From Rhynchopus euleeides (taxonomy: Eukaryota; Euglenozoa; Diplonemea; Diplonemida; Diplonemidae): a DNA stretch of 64,000 nt. Each line of letters begins with the position of its first letter. The stretch's first letter is position 1. The translations under genes were made by a program, and so were the position numbers. The notes under the pieces were generated by a model that saw nothing but the letters and a program-made list of their open reading frames with translations, did not search any database and was not told where the DNA came from. Below, piece after piece: positions 11,297 to 22,234 of the stretch. Where the stretch lies: NCBI GenBank assembly GCA_963210315.1, contig OY723299.1:1550001-1614000 (forward strand). Direction: 5' to 3'.

Positions 11297-14200
11297 ATGG
11301 GGAACCAGCTGACCATCGGGGTGGACATCAACCCGAGCGACATCCTTAGCGGGCTGCAGACGCGGTCCCCGCTAGGAGGTGGGAAGGGGCGACTGCTGCG
11401 GACCATGCGCTGTGCGAATGTCACCGCCAACCCTAACGGAAATGTTAACGAGGGGGACATTGTCTGTAAGATGTTTCTAAAACACGACGAGAGCGATGAT
11501 ACGGTCCTCGCAAACCACGCCAAACGAATGAAACGCTGCGAGCACGCCCTCAACGAGCGACGCGTTGCCAACCCAGATCTCCCCTCCAACGTCTGCTTCT
11601 ACAGCGTCTACAGCAACATGCCCTGGCCTGAGATGAAGGCTGCCTATGTCATCCGAACCTACTTCCGCTACTCCCTCCCAGAGAGAGTCATGACACGCCC
11701 CTTCCTCACCATCGAGTTCAAGCTCTGGCTGTCCTACCAGCTGCTGCTTGCTGTAGAGGAGCTACACACTGCACGCATCTCCCACGGTGACTTGAAGAGC
11801 AACAATGTGATGGTCAGCTCCCTGGGGTGGTTGTATGTGACGGACATCGCCCCCTTCAAGCCGAGCCACGTCAAGCCTGCCGAGTTCTCATACTACTTCG
11901 ACTCTGCGGAGAACCGGCACTGCTCGCTTGCTCCGGAGAGGCTCATCGACGGCCGCGACGACAACGACCAGCTCCTCACAGAGAAGAGCACCGAGCTTGT
12001 TAACGAGAAGATGGATGTCTTCGGTGCAGGCTGTGCCTTGTCTGAGCTCTTCCTCGGTGGCGAGCCCCTGTTCAAGCTGGACCAGCTGCTCGCGCATAAG
12101 CATGGGAAGTATGCCCCACGCGAGAGGCTCTCGGAGAAGATCGACCACCAGGGGGTGATCGACATGATCATGTCTCTGGTGGTTGCCGACCCGTCCAAGC
12201 GTCTCACCGCGAGGGAGTGTATCAAGCAGTTCACAGCTGAAGGGGTTTTCCCGGAGTTCTTCAAAGAGTTCCATCAGAATGTGATCGGGCCGCTGGTGCA
12301 TATGGCACCCGATAAGCGCGCCATCGCCATCAACAGCCGCCTGGATGAGGTGTTGGAGTTCGTCCGCCACGACGTCGAGTCGGAGGAGGAGAAGCGTAAA
12401 AACGTGAAGTGCGCATCCGTCCTCCTCGCGACAGTGGTCTGCGGGACTGTGCAGCACTGCCTTGTCCCCCAGAATAAGATTGCCTGCCTCTGCGTCATGA
12501 TGAAGATCGCCCCCCTGGTGGAGGACGAGACGACGCTCAACCAGCTCCTCCCCTACGCCGTCACCATGCTGAAGGACCCGAGTGACCTTGTCAGATCCAG
12601 CGCTGTCAAGGCTGTCGCACGCACCGTGGGCTGCATCGAGTCATTCCCCCCTGGGGAATCCAACCTCTTCGACGACTACGTCATCCCAGCCATCGAGGCC
12701 CTGGCGAACGACCGCAGCGTGGTGGTGCGCGCGGTGCTCGCAGAGTATGTCCCAGAGATGGCACACCACGCGAGGCGTCTGTTGGAGACGCGCCAGCTCC
12801 TCCCCCCGACCCCTGCGGAGGGACGCAACCCCGCCGCTCCGGATGTCTACGACAACGATCTGGACCAGCTGCAGGGGCGGATCCAAAACCTGGTCCACCG
12901 CATCGTGCTGTCGGGCGACCTCTCCCCGTGGGTTACCCGCGGCTTCCTTGTAGACATCACCAAGCTGAGCGTCTTCCTCGGGAGGCATCGGACGACTGAC
13001 TCCATCTTCCCTATGCTTACGCTGTTCCTCAACGCGCAGGACTACCAGGTCCGCATGGAGCTGCAGCGGCAGCTGGTGGGCATCGCGGTCTATGTTGGGT
13101 CCACCTTCCTCGGCTACATCCTCCCCTGCGTGAAGGAGGGCTTGATGGACTCCGAGGGCATCGTCGCCAACGAGGCGTTGCAGACCCTCACACAGCTGAC
13201 CCTCCTGGGGATGCTGGAGAGGGCGAGCCTGAAGGAGCTTGCCGAGGTGGTCGCCCCTCTGCTGCTGCACCCCTCCACCCGGATGCGCCGCGGCGCGCTC
13301 GACTTCTTCGCAGCGGTGGAGCAGCAGCTTGAGAACGTCGACCTCCTCTGCTTCGTGGTCCCCCTGCTGAAGCCCTTCCTCCGCTACACCATCTCGCAGC
13401 TGGCAAGCCCTGTCCTGGCGGAGGCGTTGCAGCCCCCGATACCCAGGGCGGTGTTGGACAAGGCGATCGCCCTTGCGGATCCAAAGGTCGTGTCGGAATA
13501 CCTCCAGGCCCAGGCAGCGCTGCCGGGAACCAGCACTGGGATGACGGAGCGGGAGAGCCACTTGCGGGTGCAGCTGGTGAGGCGTTACGTTGCGAGCATC
13601 CTGAAGAACCGGAGGGGTGGCGATGACAGCCGTGGGGGGCAGGCCGCAGGCAGGAAGGAGGAGGAGGGTGTGCTGATGAAGCAGGTGCTGCAGGAGGACC
13701 CGACGCTGCGGATCAACGCGAAGCTGTGCCGCCCGCTGCCGACGGGGCAGGGGGCAGAGGATGCGCTGGCACTGCGGAGCGCGAGGCAGCTGGGGTTTTC
13801 AATCGAGGATGTCGACGCTGTGCCGGCGAGCCCTGGGGTCTGCCCGAAGCTCAGCAAGATCCGCCCCACCTCGCGGGAGAAGAAGCGCATGGAGCTGAAG
13901 GCTGTCGCCTTCGATAGGAAAGGGTGCGATGCGTGGAACAACAGCACCACAGCCGGGGTGCCGCGGGTTGCCGGGAAGGAGGGTGGTGGGAGCGACTTCT
14001 CCCTGCTGAAGCATGCCCGCCCCACGACGAGCCTGATCTGCCAGGCGGAGGAGCACTCGTCGACCGTGACTGACATCGCGGTGCACGACTCGCTGCCCAT
14101 CTTCCTGACGTCATCCACGGACACCTATGTGCGGCTGTGGGATGTGAGGCAGCTGAATAAGGATTCCGCCCTGGTCTCCCCCACCGGATACTGCGACACC

Positions 14201-15468
14201 ACCTCGCAGCACGGCAAGGCGTCCCCGGTTCTCTCCGTCGCGGTGCTGACCTCGTCACGCGATGCGGCGGCGTGTGGGACTGCGGCTGGGTCGTTCACCA
14301 TCTTCTGCCTGCAGTCGGGTGTGGTGCTGCATGGGCTGAGCCTTGCCGGTATGTCTTCTCTCTGCTTTCTCTTCTGCCTGCAACGATGGCGCCCGAATAT
14401 GTCGGTCAAAAATATCGGCAGCCCCCCTGGATGGGGCAATCCCCAATCCTTTTATTTTTCGGGCGCAGTGGCACCCCGAAACTGTGGGGGGATTTGGGGG
14501 GGGTGGTGCAGGGGTGTTTACTACCATACAGCATGCACCATCGTACTGAATTTTAGGCACATTCACCACCACCACCACCACCAACAGGCGGGAACTCTGG
14601 CGCCATTGGCAACCTGCGTCGGATGAGCCGAAGCGATGTGGTGGTGGCGGGAACACACAGCGGGTACGTCTGTGGGGTGGACTGCCGCATGCAGTCGGAG
14701 GCTTTCTGCATGCAGGCAGCACGCGAGCACGGCCCCATCACCTCCATCGCCGTCGGCGACGAGTGCGGGCGGGAGTGCTGGGTCGTCAGCGCCACCATGT
14801 CTGGCTACATCACTCTGTGGGACCTCCGCTTTCGCATGCCGATCAAGACGTGGAAGCTCAACGAACCCGTCAACAAGCTCGCGCTCAACGGGCCAGACCC
14901 CGTGGTCCTCGTCGCTACCTCCGAGGTGCAGCGCTGGTCCCTCAAAACCCTGAAGCAGGTCGCCGCCTTCAGGCCCTCCACTGCAAAGGCACCACAGGGC
15001 ACAGTGCCCTCCTCCCCCGACGAGGGCGGCCGCTACGGCCACGCTGTGAAGAGCGTGCCGGCCTGCACCAACGAGCGCCCCAACACCATCCGTGCCCTCT
15101 GCGGCACGCGCGACTCCAACTGGTTTGTGACAGGCGGGACGGATCGCATCATCCGTTGCTGGGAGGGGGACCAGCCGACGAAGTCCCAGGCGATATCCTA
15201 CCCGGAGAGGCGGTCCTTCCGCTACTCGGTGTCTGCGGAGAAGGACGTCTCCGTCACAACCGAGGAGTGCATCAACCGGACCTCCCAGTCGCACCGGAAC
15301 TTCCTCACGGTCCCCAAGCAGCACAAAGACTGCGTCACCGCCCTTGCCCTGCTCCGCCCCATGCCCGGGTTCTGCAACATCCCGCTCCTCGTCTCCGCCT
15401 CTCGTGACGGTTGTGTCAAGCTGTGGCAGTCCTCATCCATGAAGCCCCCAGACAGGGTGCAGCACTGA
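11297..15468 (+). CDS. VPS15: VPS15 / PIK3R4: regulatory pseudokinase-like subunit of class III PI3-kinase
   Basis: Two exons, 11297-14348 and 14588-15468, joined across a 239-nt GT-AG intron in phase 1, give 1310 residues, close to the usual family length. The start MGNQL is a good N-myristoylation signal, as in known Vps15. The kinase domain occupies about residues 25-330; the catalytic loop reads HGDLKSNNV (about 163-171) and the DFG position reads DIAPFKP, an unusual form typical of this family. Helical HEAT-type repeats follow (about 400-800), then a WD40 propeller from about 910 to the end (for example SSTDTYVRLWDV and VSASRDGCVKLWQ). The intron falls inside the propeller. In the known complex Vps15 anchors Vps34 and Beclin/Atg6 on endosomal and autophagic membranes; that role is inferred here. 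Neighbours give no functional link. Confidence 0.93.
14349..14587 (+). other. Intron of VPS15
   Basis: Donor GTATGT and acceptor CAACAG. Removing 239 nt joins a one-base codon start (G) to GC and keeps the WD40 frame open (reads GGNSGAIGN across the join). The intron ends in a CAC/CCA-rich tract before the acceptor. Confidence 0.85.
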
Positions 15469-15666
15469 CCCCACAGTGAGAGAGAGGGGTGTCTTGGCAT
15501 CTGGGTTCCGGGAGTGTGCGGGGTGGTGGTGGTGGATGTGGTTGTGTGGGGGCCGTGTCTGGGGCAGGTGGGGCGTGTGGTGTGTGTGTGTTGTGCTTTT
15601 ATGGGCGTGTCGTCTGCAGCTGCGGCAGAAGCTGAATAAAGGTGGGTTCGCGTGTGCGTTTTTGCT

Positions 15667-15706
<40 letters not shown>

Positions 15707-15866
15707 GCAGCAGGGGCGTGTGGATTGGAGGAGGGGGCGCAGCTCTCTGCAGCCCTGACCCAACGGCGGGCGGAGGCACCTTCTTTAACCCTACCAAAAT
15801 GTAGGAGCGTGTGGATTGAAATCGCAAAACGTGCAGGGGTGAGTCTGGTGCGTTCTCTGCTGCAGC

Positions 15867-15899
<33 letters not shown>

Positions 15900-16606
15900 G
15901 AAATAGCCAGCCTTGAGGCCGCCTGTGCGGTGAACCTTCATTCTGTTACGGTACTCTTTTTGCGGATTTTTTGAACGAATCTGAACGAGATATTGTGAGC
16001 CATGTGTTTCAGGCCCACTGTTTTTTTTTGCCCGCTCGTCCGGACACAAACACCCTTTCCCACCGAGAGGGAAAGGGATGTGCCTCAGGGCCGATAACCA
16101 CACCGGTGCTTGTTGCACTTCGCCTGACTGCTTCGAAATAACCAAACACACACACCCCACGCTAAGTTTCTTCTTTAGTGGGCCAAGGTCGCAGCTGAGC
16201 AAACCCTTGGTACACCCCCACTCCTCCCCGCTGCGCCCCACTGCCTCGAGGGGGTACTCACGTTACCGCCGAGCCCCCCCCCCCCCCCCCCCACCAGCCC
16301 CCCTCATGATCCTGAGTGCTGAAGGGGATGCCTCTGTGTTTCTCACCCCCGCACACCGATTCATCGCAATTGCATCTCTAGCCGCTTTGCTGCACCTGCC
16401 GTCCCTCTTGGCACCCTCTTGACACGGCCTTCCCACCGAAAGGACACAGTACACTGTACACACAACACGCAGCGCACAGCACACAGCACAAGCACCCTGC
16501 ATGCGACACTGCCTGGCAGGCGTGCTCGGCGTGTCGTGCACTGCTGACTGCTAACAGAGATTTGCGTGAGCCTGGGAGGCCCTGCAGAGGGGCAGTGCTG
16601 TAAGCC
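15469..16606. other. Intergenic region with (GA)n microsatellites
   Basis: A candidate poly(A) signal AATAAA lies at 15635-15640, about 170 nt after the VPS15 stop. Two GA microsatellites follow (about 15670-15703 and 15868-15890, the second running into a G tract) and a poly-C tract at about 16270-16292. No gene is seen. Confidence 0.6.
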
Positions 16607-18099
16607 ATGGGCGAGGTCCTCTCCGTGTGCTGCGAGGAGGATGACTTCTGCATGGATGGGGCGCGTGACCTGGTGGGGTCCGTCGTGGGTGCCCCTGCAG
16701 GTATGAACATGCAATGATGCTGGTACCCCCCCCCCCCCCACACGCCCCCTCCTTGCGAAGCGAAGGGAGGTGGTTGGGTGTATTTCGCCAACTCCGCAAC
16801 GCCCTCCTTGTTTCCCCTTCTTCTCCTGCCACACCCCTCCCCCCCACCACAGCCGCCGCGATGAACCTTGCTGGGGATGTGAGCGTGTTTGACCTCGTCC
16901 TCGGGGGAGCCATGGGGGCAATGCTATATCACATGCTCGGGGGCAACCGGCCCAAGCTCCGGCTGAACAACCCCAACGTGCGGAACTACACGCCGCCGCC
17001 GGCACCCCCGCCTTCGCAATATGTGCAGGGCGCGCGGCGGGGCGTGATGGTCGGGATCAACTACTTCGGGACACGCTCGGAACTCGCGGGCTGCCTCAAC
17101 GACGTGCAGAGGGTGGCACAGCGCCTGCACGGGAGCTACCAGCTTATGGTGCTCACGGATGACCAGCGCGACCCCCGCCTGCAGCCGACGAAGAACAACA
17201 TCATGGGTGCACTCACCTGGCTGGTGCAGGGCCTGCGCCCCAACGGGAAGCAGACTGTCTTCTTCCACTTCTCGGGGCACGGCTCGCAGCAGGAGGACAC
17301 AGACGGCGACGAGGCCGACGGGCTGGACGAGACGATCTGCCCTGTGGACTACAGCAGGGCGGGCATGATCTCAGACGACGAATTGAAGCGGCACTTCGTT
17401 GCCCGCATTCCTGCCGGCAACAAGCTGCTGGCGGTGATGGACTGCTGCCACAGCGGCACGGTGTTGGACCTCCCCTTCTACGCCATCGCACAGGGCACAG
17501 AGGGTAATGCCCGCATGCTGGGTGACCAGATGTCCGATCGGAACCGGATCCCCTGCGACGCGCTTATGATATCCGGGTGTGACGACGCGCAGACCTCCGC
17601 CGATGTGAAGAGCGTCGGGTCGGCCTTCGTCGAGCTGGCGGACAGGCGTGCCGGTGGTGCGCTGACCTCCGCCCTGCTGGTGGCGCTGCAGCGCAACCCG
17701 TCGCAGAACATCGCGTCGCTGCTGTTCGGGGTGCGCTCCGCACTGCAGTCGAAAAACTTCTCCCAGATCCCCCAGATCTCCGCCTCGCTGCCCTACGACA
17801 TGCGGTGCACAGTGTTCGACCTGTTCCCCGAGTCCTTCAACCCCGCCGAGCAGGCGGCCCGCTCCTACCAGCCCATGCAGCAGCAGTACCCGCAGCAGCA
17901 GCCATACCCACAGCAGGGCGCCCCACACCCTGGTTACACATACCCGCAGCAGCAGCAGCATCCCCAGCAGCAATACGCTCCCTACGGGCGTGGGTACTAC
18001 CCGCAACAGCCCCAGCAGCCCCAGCAGGTGTCGTTTGGGCAGGCCGGGCAGGGCCACCCACCGCGCCCACAGCATGCCTACGGCCCCAATGCAGTGTAG
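16607..18099 (+). CDS. Type I metacaspase with acylated N-terminus and Gln/Pro-rich tail
   Basis: Exon 1 is 16607-16700 and exon 2 is 16853-18099; the 152-nt intron starts GTATGA and ends CCACAG, phase 1, giving 446 residues. I chose the upstream exon because it splices in frame and supplies MGEVLSVCC, a myristoylation plus palmitoylation signature; the ATG at 16861 is a possible alternative start. The caspase-like p20 fold begins near RRGVMVGINYFGT; the catalytic His is in FHFSGHGS (about residue 174) and the Cys in DCCHSG (about 230). Metacaspases cleave after Arg or Lys and usually need calcium. The p10 part follows (RAGGALTSALLVAL). The last 75 residues are a Q/P/Y-rich tail with PQQQ repeats, more like the proline-rich extensions of some protist and plant enzymes than a zinc finger. 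Membrane anchoring is an inference from the N-terminus. Confidence 0.9.
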
Positions 18100-18524
18100 G
18101 CAGGTGGGTAGTGGTGGTGGAGGTGGTGTGGTGGAGGTGCTTCTTGCTGGGGGTGGTGGGATAGGGGCGTGTTGTGGCGTGGCCTGTGTGTTGTATGATT
18201 TGCATGGTTTCTCAATCTAGGCAAAAAAAACAGGGTAAACAGATTCTAGTAGGAAAGTGTGAAAGAACGGAAGAAGAAGAAGAAAAAACGGGAAGGGCAG
18301 GGGGGGGGGGGGCGGGTAGGATCGGGGGGGGAGAGGGGGTTCTGCGTGTGACACTGTGGATGTGTGTGTGTTTTGTTTTGTGAGCCTGGGCACTTCTATA
18401 CTCCTTCCTCCCTAACCAAGTTCTCCGCTCTTGCTTCTCCAGGCGAATCCCCTCCCCCCCCCCCCCCTCGCCCTTCGGTAATGTGAGCCAGAAGCGCAGT
18501 AGACGGGCAGTGTAGCGTAGTGTA
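18100..18524. other. Spacer between metacaspase gene and transposon
   Basis: GT/GGT-rich 3' flank, an A/G-rich stretch (18225-18300), G tracts (18300-18340) and a C tract (about 18451-18467). No coding frame of interest. It ends in the TA that flanks the transposon. Confidence 0.55.
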
Positions 18525-18775
18525 CACGGTGGACTCCAGCGGGGGTAGGGTAACCCTTTTCGGGAGTCTCAACTAGGGGGAGTCCAACTCCCGCTAGCGG
18601 GAGTATAGACTCCCGCTAGCGGGAGTCTGACTCCCCCTAGCGGGAGTCTTTTCACCTATTTTCACTCATTTTTCCCATGATACCTATGCAATGTGGCACT
18701 CGTCACTGAAGTACAGCCACACCAAACGAAACGGACGTTTCCACCCATCCCAGCTCGCAGACCTGATTCACAAAA

Positions 18776-19156
18776 ATGGGGAAGACGACAACGAAGCCGG
18801 CAGCGAAGCCGGCGGCAAAGTCGATTAAGAAGAAGAAGAGCGCAGAGAGTCCCGAGGCTGCGGAGGCGACGAACATTGTGCATGATTTTTGCACGGCCTT
18901 CCCTGTTAAAAAAGGGGGCAGTGTGCTGACACTGGGATCCATTAGAAGGCTCCTAGCAACGGTGTTGAGCAAGGAGCTCCACAAGCACAGCACCCAGGTG
19001 GCCAACGCAATCATCGCCATGTCTTCCCTGACATGGATAAGTTCGCTGTCAGGGAAGTCGCAACGATGCGGAAGGAGGGCGCTCTCCGTCATATACAAGG
19101 TGGAGGCGAAGTATGGCAAGGTGCAGGATACAAACGTGTCGTCGGGGGCAGCCTGA
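18776..19156 (+). CDS. Small lysine-rich protein inside the CACGGTG transposon
   Basis: A 126-residue frame from an ATG at 18776. The first 30 residues are a Lys/Ala/Pro-rich basic tail (KPAAKPAAKSIKKKKS); residues 32-90 look helical (GSIRRLLATVLSKEL, STQVANAIIAM). The layout, a basic tail followed by helices, recalls chromatin proteins, but I cannot match it to a histone fold. The frame lies just inside the left inverted repeat and points inward, so it is probably element-encoded. Another frame overlapping its end (from 19033) could mean a frameshift near the C-terminus. Function unknown. Confidence 0.45.
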   Translation: MGKTTTKPAAKPAAKSIKKKKSAESPEAAEATNIVHDFCTAFPVKKGGSVLTLGSIRRLLATVLSKELHKHSTQVANAIIAMSSLTWISSLSGKSQRCGRRALSVIYKVEAKYGKVQDTNVSSGAA

Positions 19157-19304
19157 AGCCGCGAATGATCGCGACACGGGCGAACGGCTTGGCACCGTGG
19201 GTCTGGATAGATGCTGGAGTTCGGCCGGGTGAAACCGGAAGTCGCAGCAAAATTTGCCCCCCAGATTTCTTCCTCAAACCCACCCGTGGGCTGATCCGGC
19301 CTTG

Positions 19305-19405
19305 CACGGTGGACTCCAGCGGGGGTAGGGTACCACTACCGGGTTTAACCCTTTTCGGGAGTCTCAACTAGGGGGAGTCGAACTCCCGCTAGCGGGAGTA
19401 TAGAT
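19305..19405 (+). repeat. Second internal copy of the transposon left end
   Basis: It repeats the first 75-100 bases of the 18525 terminus (CACGGTGGACTCCAGCGGGG, then the GGGAGTC palindromes) in the same orientation, with an extra block of about 16 bases after the GGTAGGG-like segment. It either marks the end of a second element inserted here or an internal duplication. Upstream bases are TG, not TA. Confidence 0.6.
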
Positions 19406-19420
19406 CAGCAGTGGGCAACA

Positions 19421-19690
19421 ATGAGGCGATGCGGGGGGCGAGGGCACCGATGCTCACTGTGCGACATCCCAGAAGAACGCTGGTATCAACAGGTGCATCG
19501 ATACCCGCACCTGACTCTCTCTGAGATAAAAGAGGCTGGCTACCCCTCCCTCTTGGCAGGTGTGCTTCCCAATGCCCGCTACGTCACCCCAGCACTCCAT
19601 GACTGCAAGGGGCTCGCCATGCGGCTGATCAGGGTACTGGATGAGACAACAAAAAAATATTCGACAAGACCTGTACAAACCTTGCACTGA
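19421..19690 (+). pseudogene. 5' part of transposon ORF with CxxC motif, cut off by nested insertion
   Basis: The 89-codon frame begins MRRCGGRGHRCSLCDIPEE and contains PALHDCKGLAMRLI, resembling the cysteine pair plus P.LH...G pattern seen in some transposon-encoded proteins; that comparison is weak. The frame stops at TGA 19688-19690, 16 bases before the nested element. If the nested element is removed at its AGAATG flanks the same frame continues into the downstream ORF at 22235, apart from this TGA. Either the stop is a mutation, a short intron bridged it, or two proteins were always encoded. Confidence 0.5.
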
Positions 19691-20032
19691 ATGTGTCGCA
19701 GAATGCCAAGGTGACCAACCCTACAGCTGTCGGCCTGTCGGTCGGCCAGTCGGTCGGTCGGCCGACAGCAAAAAAAAAATCCGAATTTTTTTTTAAGCAC
19801 ACTCGTGTGAGCGGAAAGCGCCCCACCACAGCTGCAACCAAACGTGCTCTATACACTAACCCCACCCTTCATCAGGCTCAGGGTGTGATCAGTTCAGGGT
19901 TTTGTGTGTAGAAGCGTCAACGCAACAAACAAAGGAAATTCATCAGAGCGGTTGTAGCTGTGAAGTGATAGGGCGCTTTGCCGATTTGGTGACACTTTTT
20001 TTTTTTTTTTTTGCCACGGGCAGGGTATAAGA

Positions 20033-20545
20033 TAGACTTTTATCTCCCTAAAATAATGTTCTCTCATCAAAATAGCCTGCGGCCCTGCAAGATAAGAAGA
20101 TTATTTAATCCTCCACCAGCACAACGTTGAAAACGTGCAGTAGATTTTTCGAACCCCATAAAGTTAGATTATTTGACGGTAAAATAATGTTGACTCTCCT
20201 TCACGCAAGTTCCTTACAAGCTGTTAAGAAAAGCTGGCATTATTGCCTCACAGGGGAAATCACCTAAAATAAAAGTCGGCCAAAATAAAACAATGTCTTT
20301 AGGCAGGTCGAAACAATCTAAATTACTTCACTGTAAACCTATGCGTGATCTGGGGTCCCTGCAGTCCAACAAATCTGCACATTATTTTACTGTAAAATAA
20401 TCTAACTTTATGGGGTTCGAAAAATCCGCTGCACGTTTCAACGTTGTGCTGGTGGAGGATTAAATAATCTTCTTATCTTGCAGGGACTTAGGCTATTTTG
20501 ATGAGAGAACATTATTTCAGGGAGATAAAACAACCTATTGCACAA
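20033..20545. repeat. AT-rich fold-back (inverted repeat arms about 150 bp)
   Basis: 20040-20190 and 20385-20535 are inverted copies: both contain TAACTTTATGGGGTTCGAAAA in opposite orientation, the AACGTTGTGCTGGTGGAGGAT block and TATTTTGATGAGAGAACAT. The DNA is strikingly AT-rich compared with its surroundings, and TTATTTTA-type octamers recur many times. Confidence 0.8.
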
Positions 20546-20765
20546 AAAATAATCTTCACATTATTTTACGCGGAGGGGGGCCTGCTACTACATAAAGTAA
20601 TCACACCTCAACTCGCTTCGCTCGTTAAGGTGACTTCCACATGTCGCCTCGCTTCGCTCGGCAACATGACTTCAATTTTACGCTCGCTTCGCTCGCGTAA
20701 AATAATGGTACTTTATGTAGCAGGCCCCCCTCCGCGTAAAATAATGTGAAGATTATTTCAGTACA
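20546..20765. repeat. Second fold-back with three CGCTTCGCTCG palindromes
   Basis: Arms of about 45 bp: AATCTTCACATTATTTTACG followed by CGGAGGGGGGCCTGCTAC on the left, and the exact inverse ending at about 20760. The loop holds three copies of a short hairpin-forming CTCGCTTCGCTCG motif (about 20612, 20646, 20684), the last inside GCTCGCTTCGCTCGCG. Confidence 0.75.
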
Positions 20766-21476
20766 ATAAATAGCTATTTTTCTGGCGCCGTTTTCCGGTT
20801 TTTCTGGTTTTGAAAATTTTTCGCGCGCGCCTTCGGCGCGCGCGACCCACGCAAACCCTCCCAGAATCTGAGAGGGCCCGGTGCCTGCGCGCGTCCTGTC
20901 GTACTGAGGCTGCTTGGTGGGGCAGGCGCAGCAGCTGCTTTGAAAGTTTGGACTCTCGGCTAAAAAACCGGTCTGGTGCATTGTTTTTACACAGGGGGGT
21001 CTGGGGGGCGGAGCCCCCCAGCCGCCGGAGGCCACGGTAGTGAACATCTGTTCCCTACAGTCTGGATTCGCTTGTAAGTAGGAAGGCTTCGCTGTATCGC
21101 AGCCCGGCCAGCAGGAGATCACTGGTCCTTGAGGGCTCAACCTTCAGGGTGGAGGAGGACGGGGGAGCGACCACTCATGACAGGTGTGCGTTGTGGGTGG
21201 AGTGGGTGCACGACAGAATGGCCAAAGGGTCCACGAGATCTCTGCACACATTCCGTTATCGAGGAGATGGGCACCTGCTTTCTCCCCAGCTGTGACGACA
21301 GGCAACAAACAAATCTCATCTGTGAGTTGCCCCCAATAGGCTTGGCGACCTTCAAGACTGCTTGAAAGTCGTTCGTGTTCTCGTCTCAGCCCTCCAGACA
21401 AGCAGATCTGTCTCGAGTTGGTGGGATGTCGCCATGTATTCGATGGCACCGAGTGACGCTGCACAGAGGCAGACGA

Positions 21477-21526
21477 CACGGTGAACTCCAGCGGAGGTTA
21501 CCCTACCTCCGCTGGAGTACACCGTG
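21477..21526. repeat. 50-bp CACGGTG palindrome
   Basis: CACGGTGAACTCCAGCGGAG, then a TTACCCTA centre, then the inverse ending CACCGTG. It is followed by CTCAACTAG and more GGAGTC units up to a degenerate end (CCACCATG) at 21650, so 21477-21650 may be a miniature relative of the large CACGGTG transposon. Confidence 0.65.
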
Positions 21527-22234
21527 TGTCTCCCATGAGTCTCAACTAGCGGGAGTCTGAGCGTAAATTAGCTAGAAAATAGACTCCCGTCTCCAGTACA
21601 GACTGCAGTCTTAGACTCCCTCTTAGACATGGTGGCTGGAGTCCACCATGTGTGCACCTTCAAAACAGAAGAGACCTGCATGACGAGGGCATCACCACCC
21701 ACCGGGCCACCCGCTAGGTCCATTTTTTCTTCTCCGCTTCTCTGCCTTCTTTGGACTATTTGAGCTCTGTGCGGATCACGATGGGGTCACTTTCTATTTT
21801 TTTATGGCGTTTTTTCTGACTGTTTTACTGTCCCAAAGTCACAAAAAAAACCGCCAAAAATGAGATCGACCTTTTTTTTTTCCCAGAAAACCGGGAACCG
21901 GGAAACCCTGGTTTTGAAAACCGGAAAACCAGACCTATCTTATCCCCTGGCCACGGGGAAAAATTTTCGAGACATAGAGATTTTTCAGAAAATTGGGGGT
22001 GGTTTTTTCGGGTGGGCAGAATTCGACCCAAACCCACCTGCCGGTGAAAAATCGCGAGATGCAGCCGATGCACCGCCATTCCGTGGGTTTCTGGGCGGTT
22101 CGGGCCGAAAAAATGTCGGTTTGTGAGGTGGCCCGAGAGGCCGACCGACCGACCGACAGGCAAAAATCGGGCCGACCGACTGACCCGACAGCTGTCGGCC
22201 TGTCGGCCGACTAGTAGCGTTGGTCACCTTGAGA

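Larger units (their letters stand above)
19707..22231. mobile_element. Nested TIR element (CAAGGTGACCAAC ends) inside the CACGGTG transposon
   Basis: Left end CAAGGTGACCAACCCTAC at 19707, right end its inverse (GTTGGTCACCTTG) at 22231. The flanks are AGAATGC on the left (19700-19706) and AGAATGG on the right (22232-22238): a 6-bp match, 7 with one mismatch, as expected of a target-site duplication. Subterminal sequence is rich in GTCGGCC / GGCCGAC repeats at both ends. It interrupts the host element's reading frame. It carries two AT-rich fold-backs (20033-20765), a GC hairpin (about 20820-20844) and a small CACGGTG palindrome (21477-21526). No intact protein gene is convincing inside it. Confidence 0.72.
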
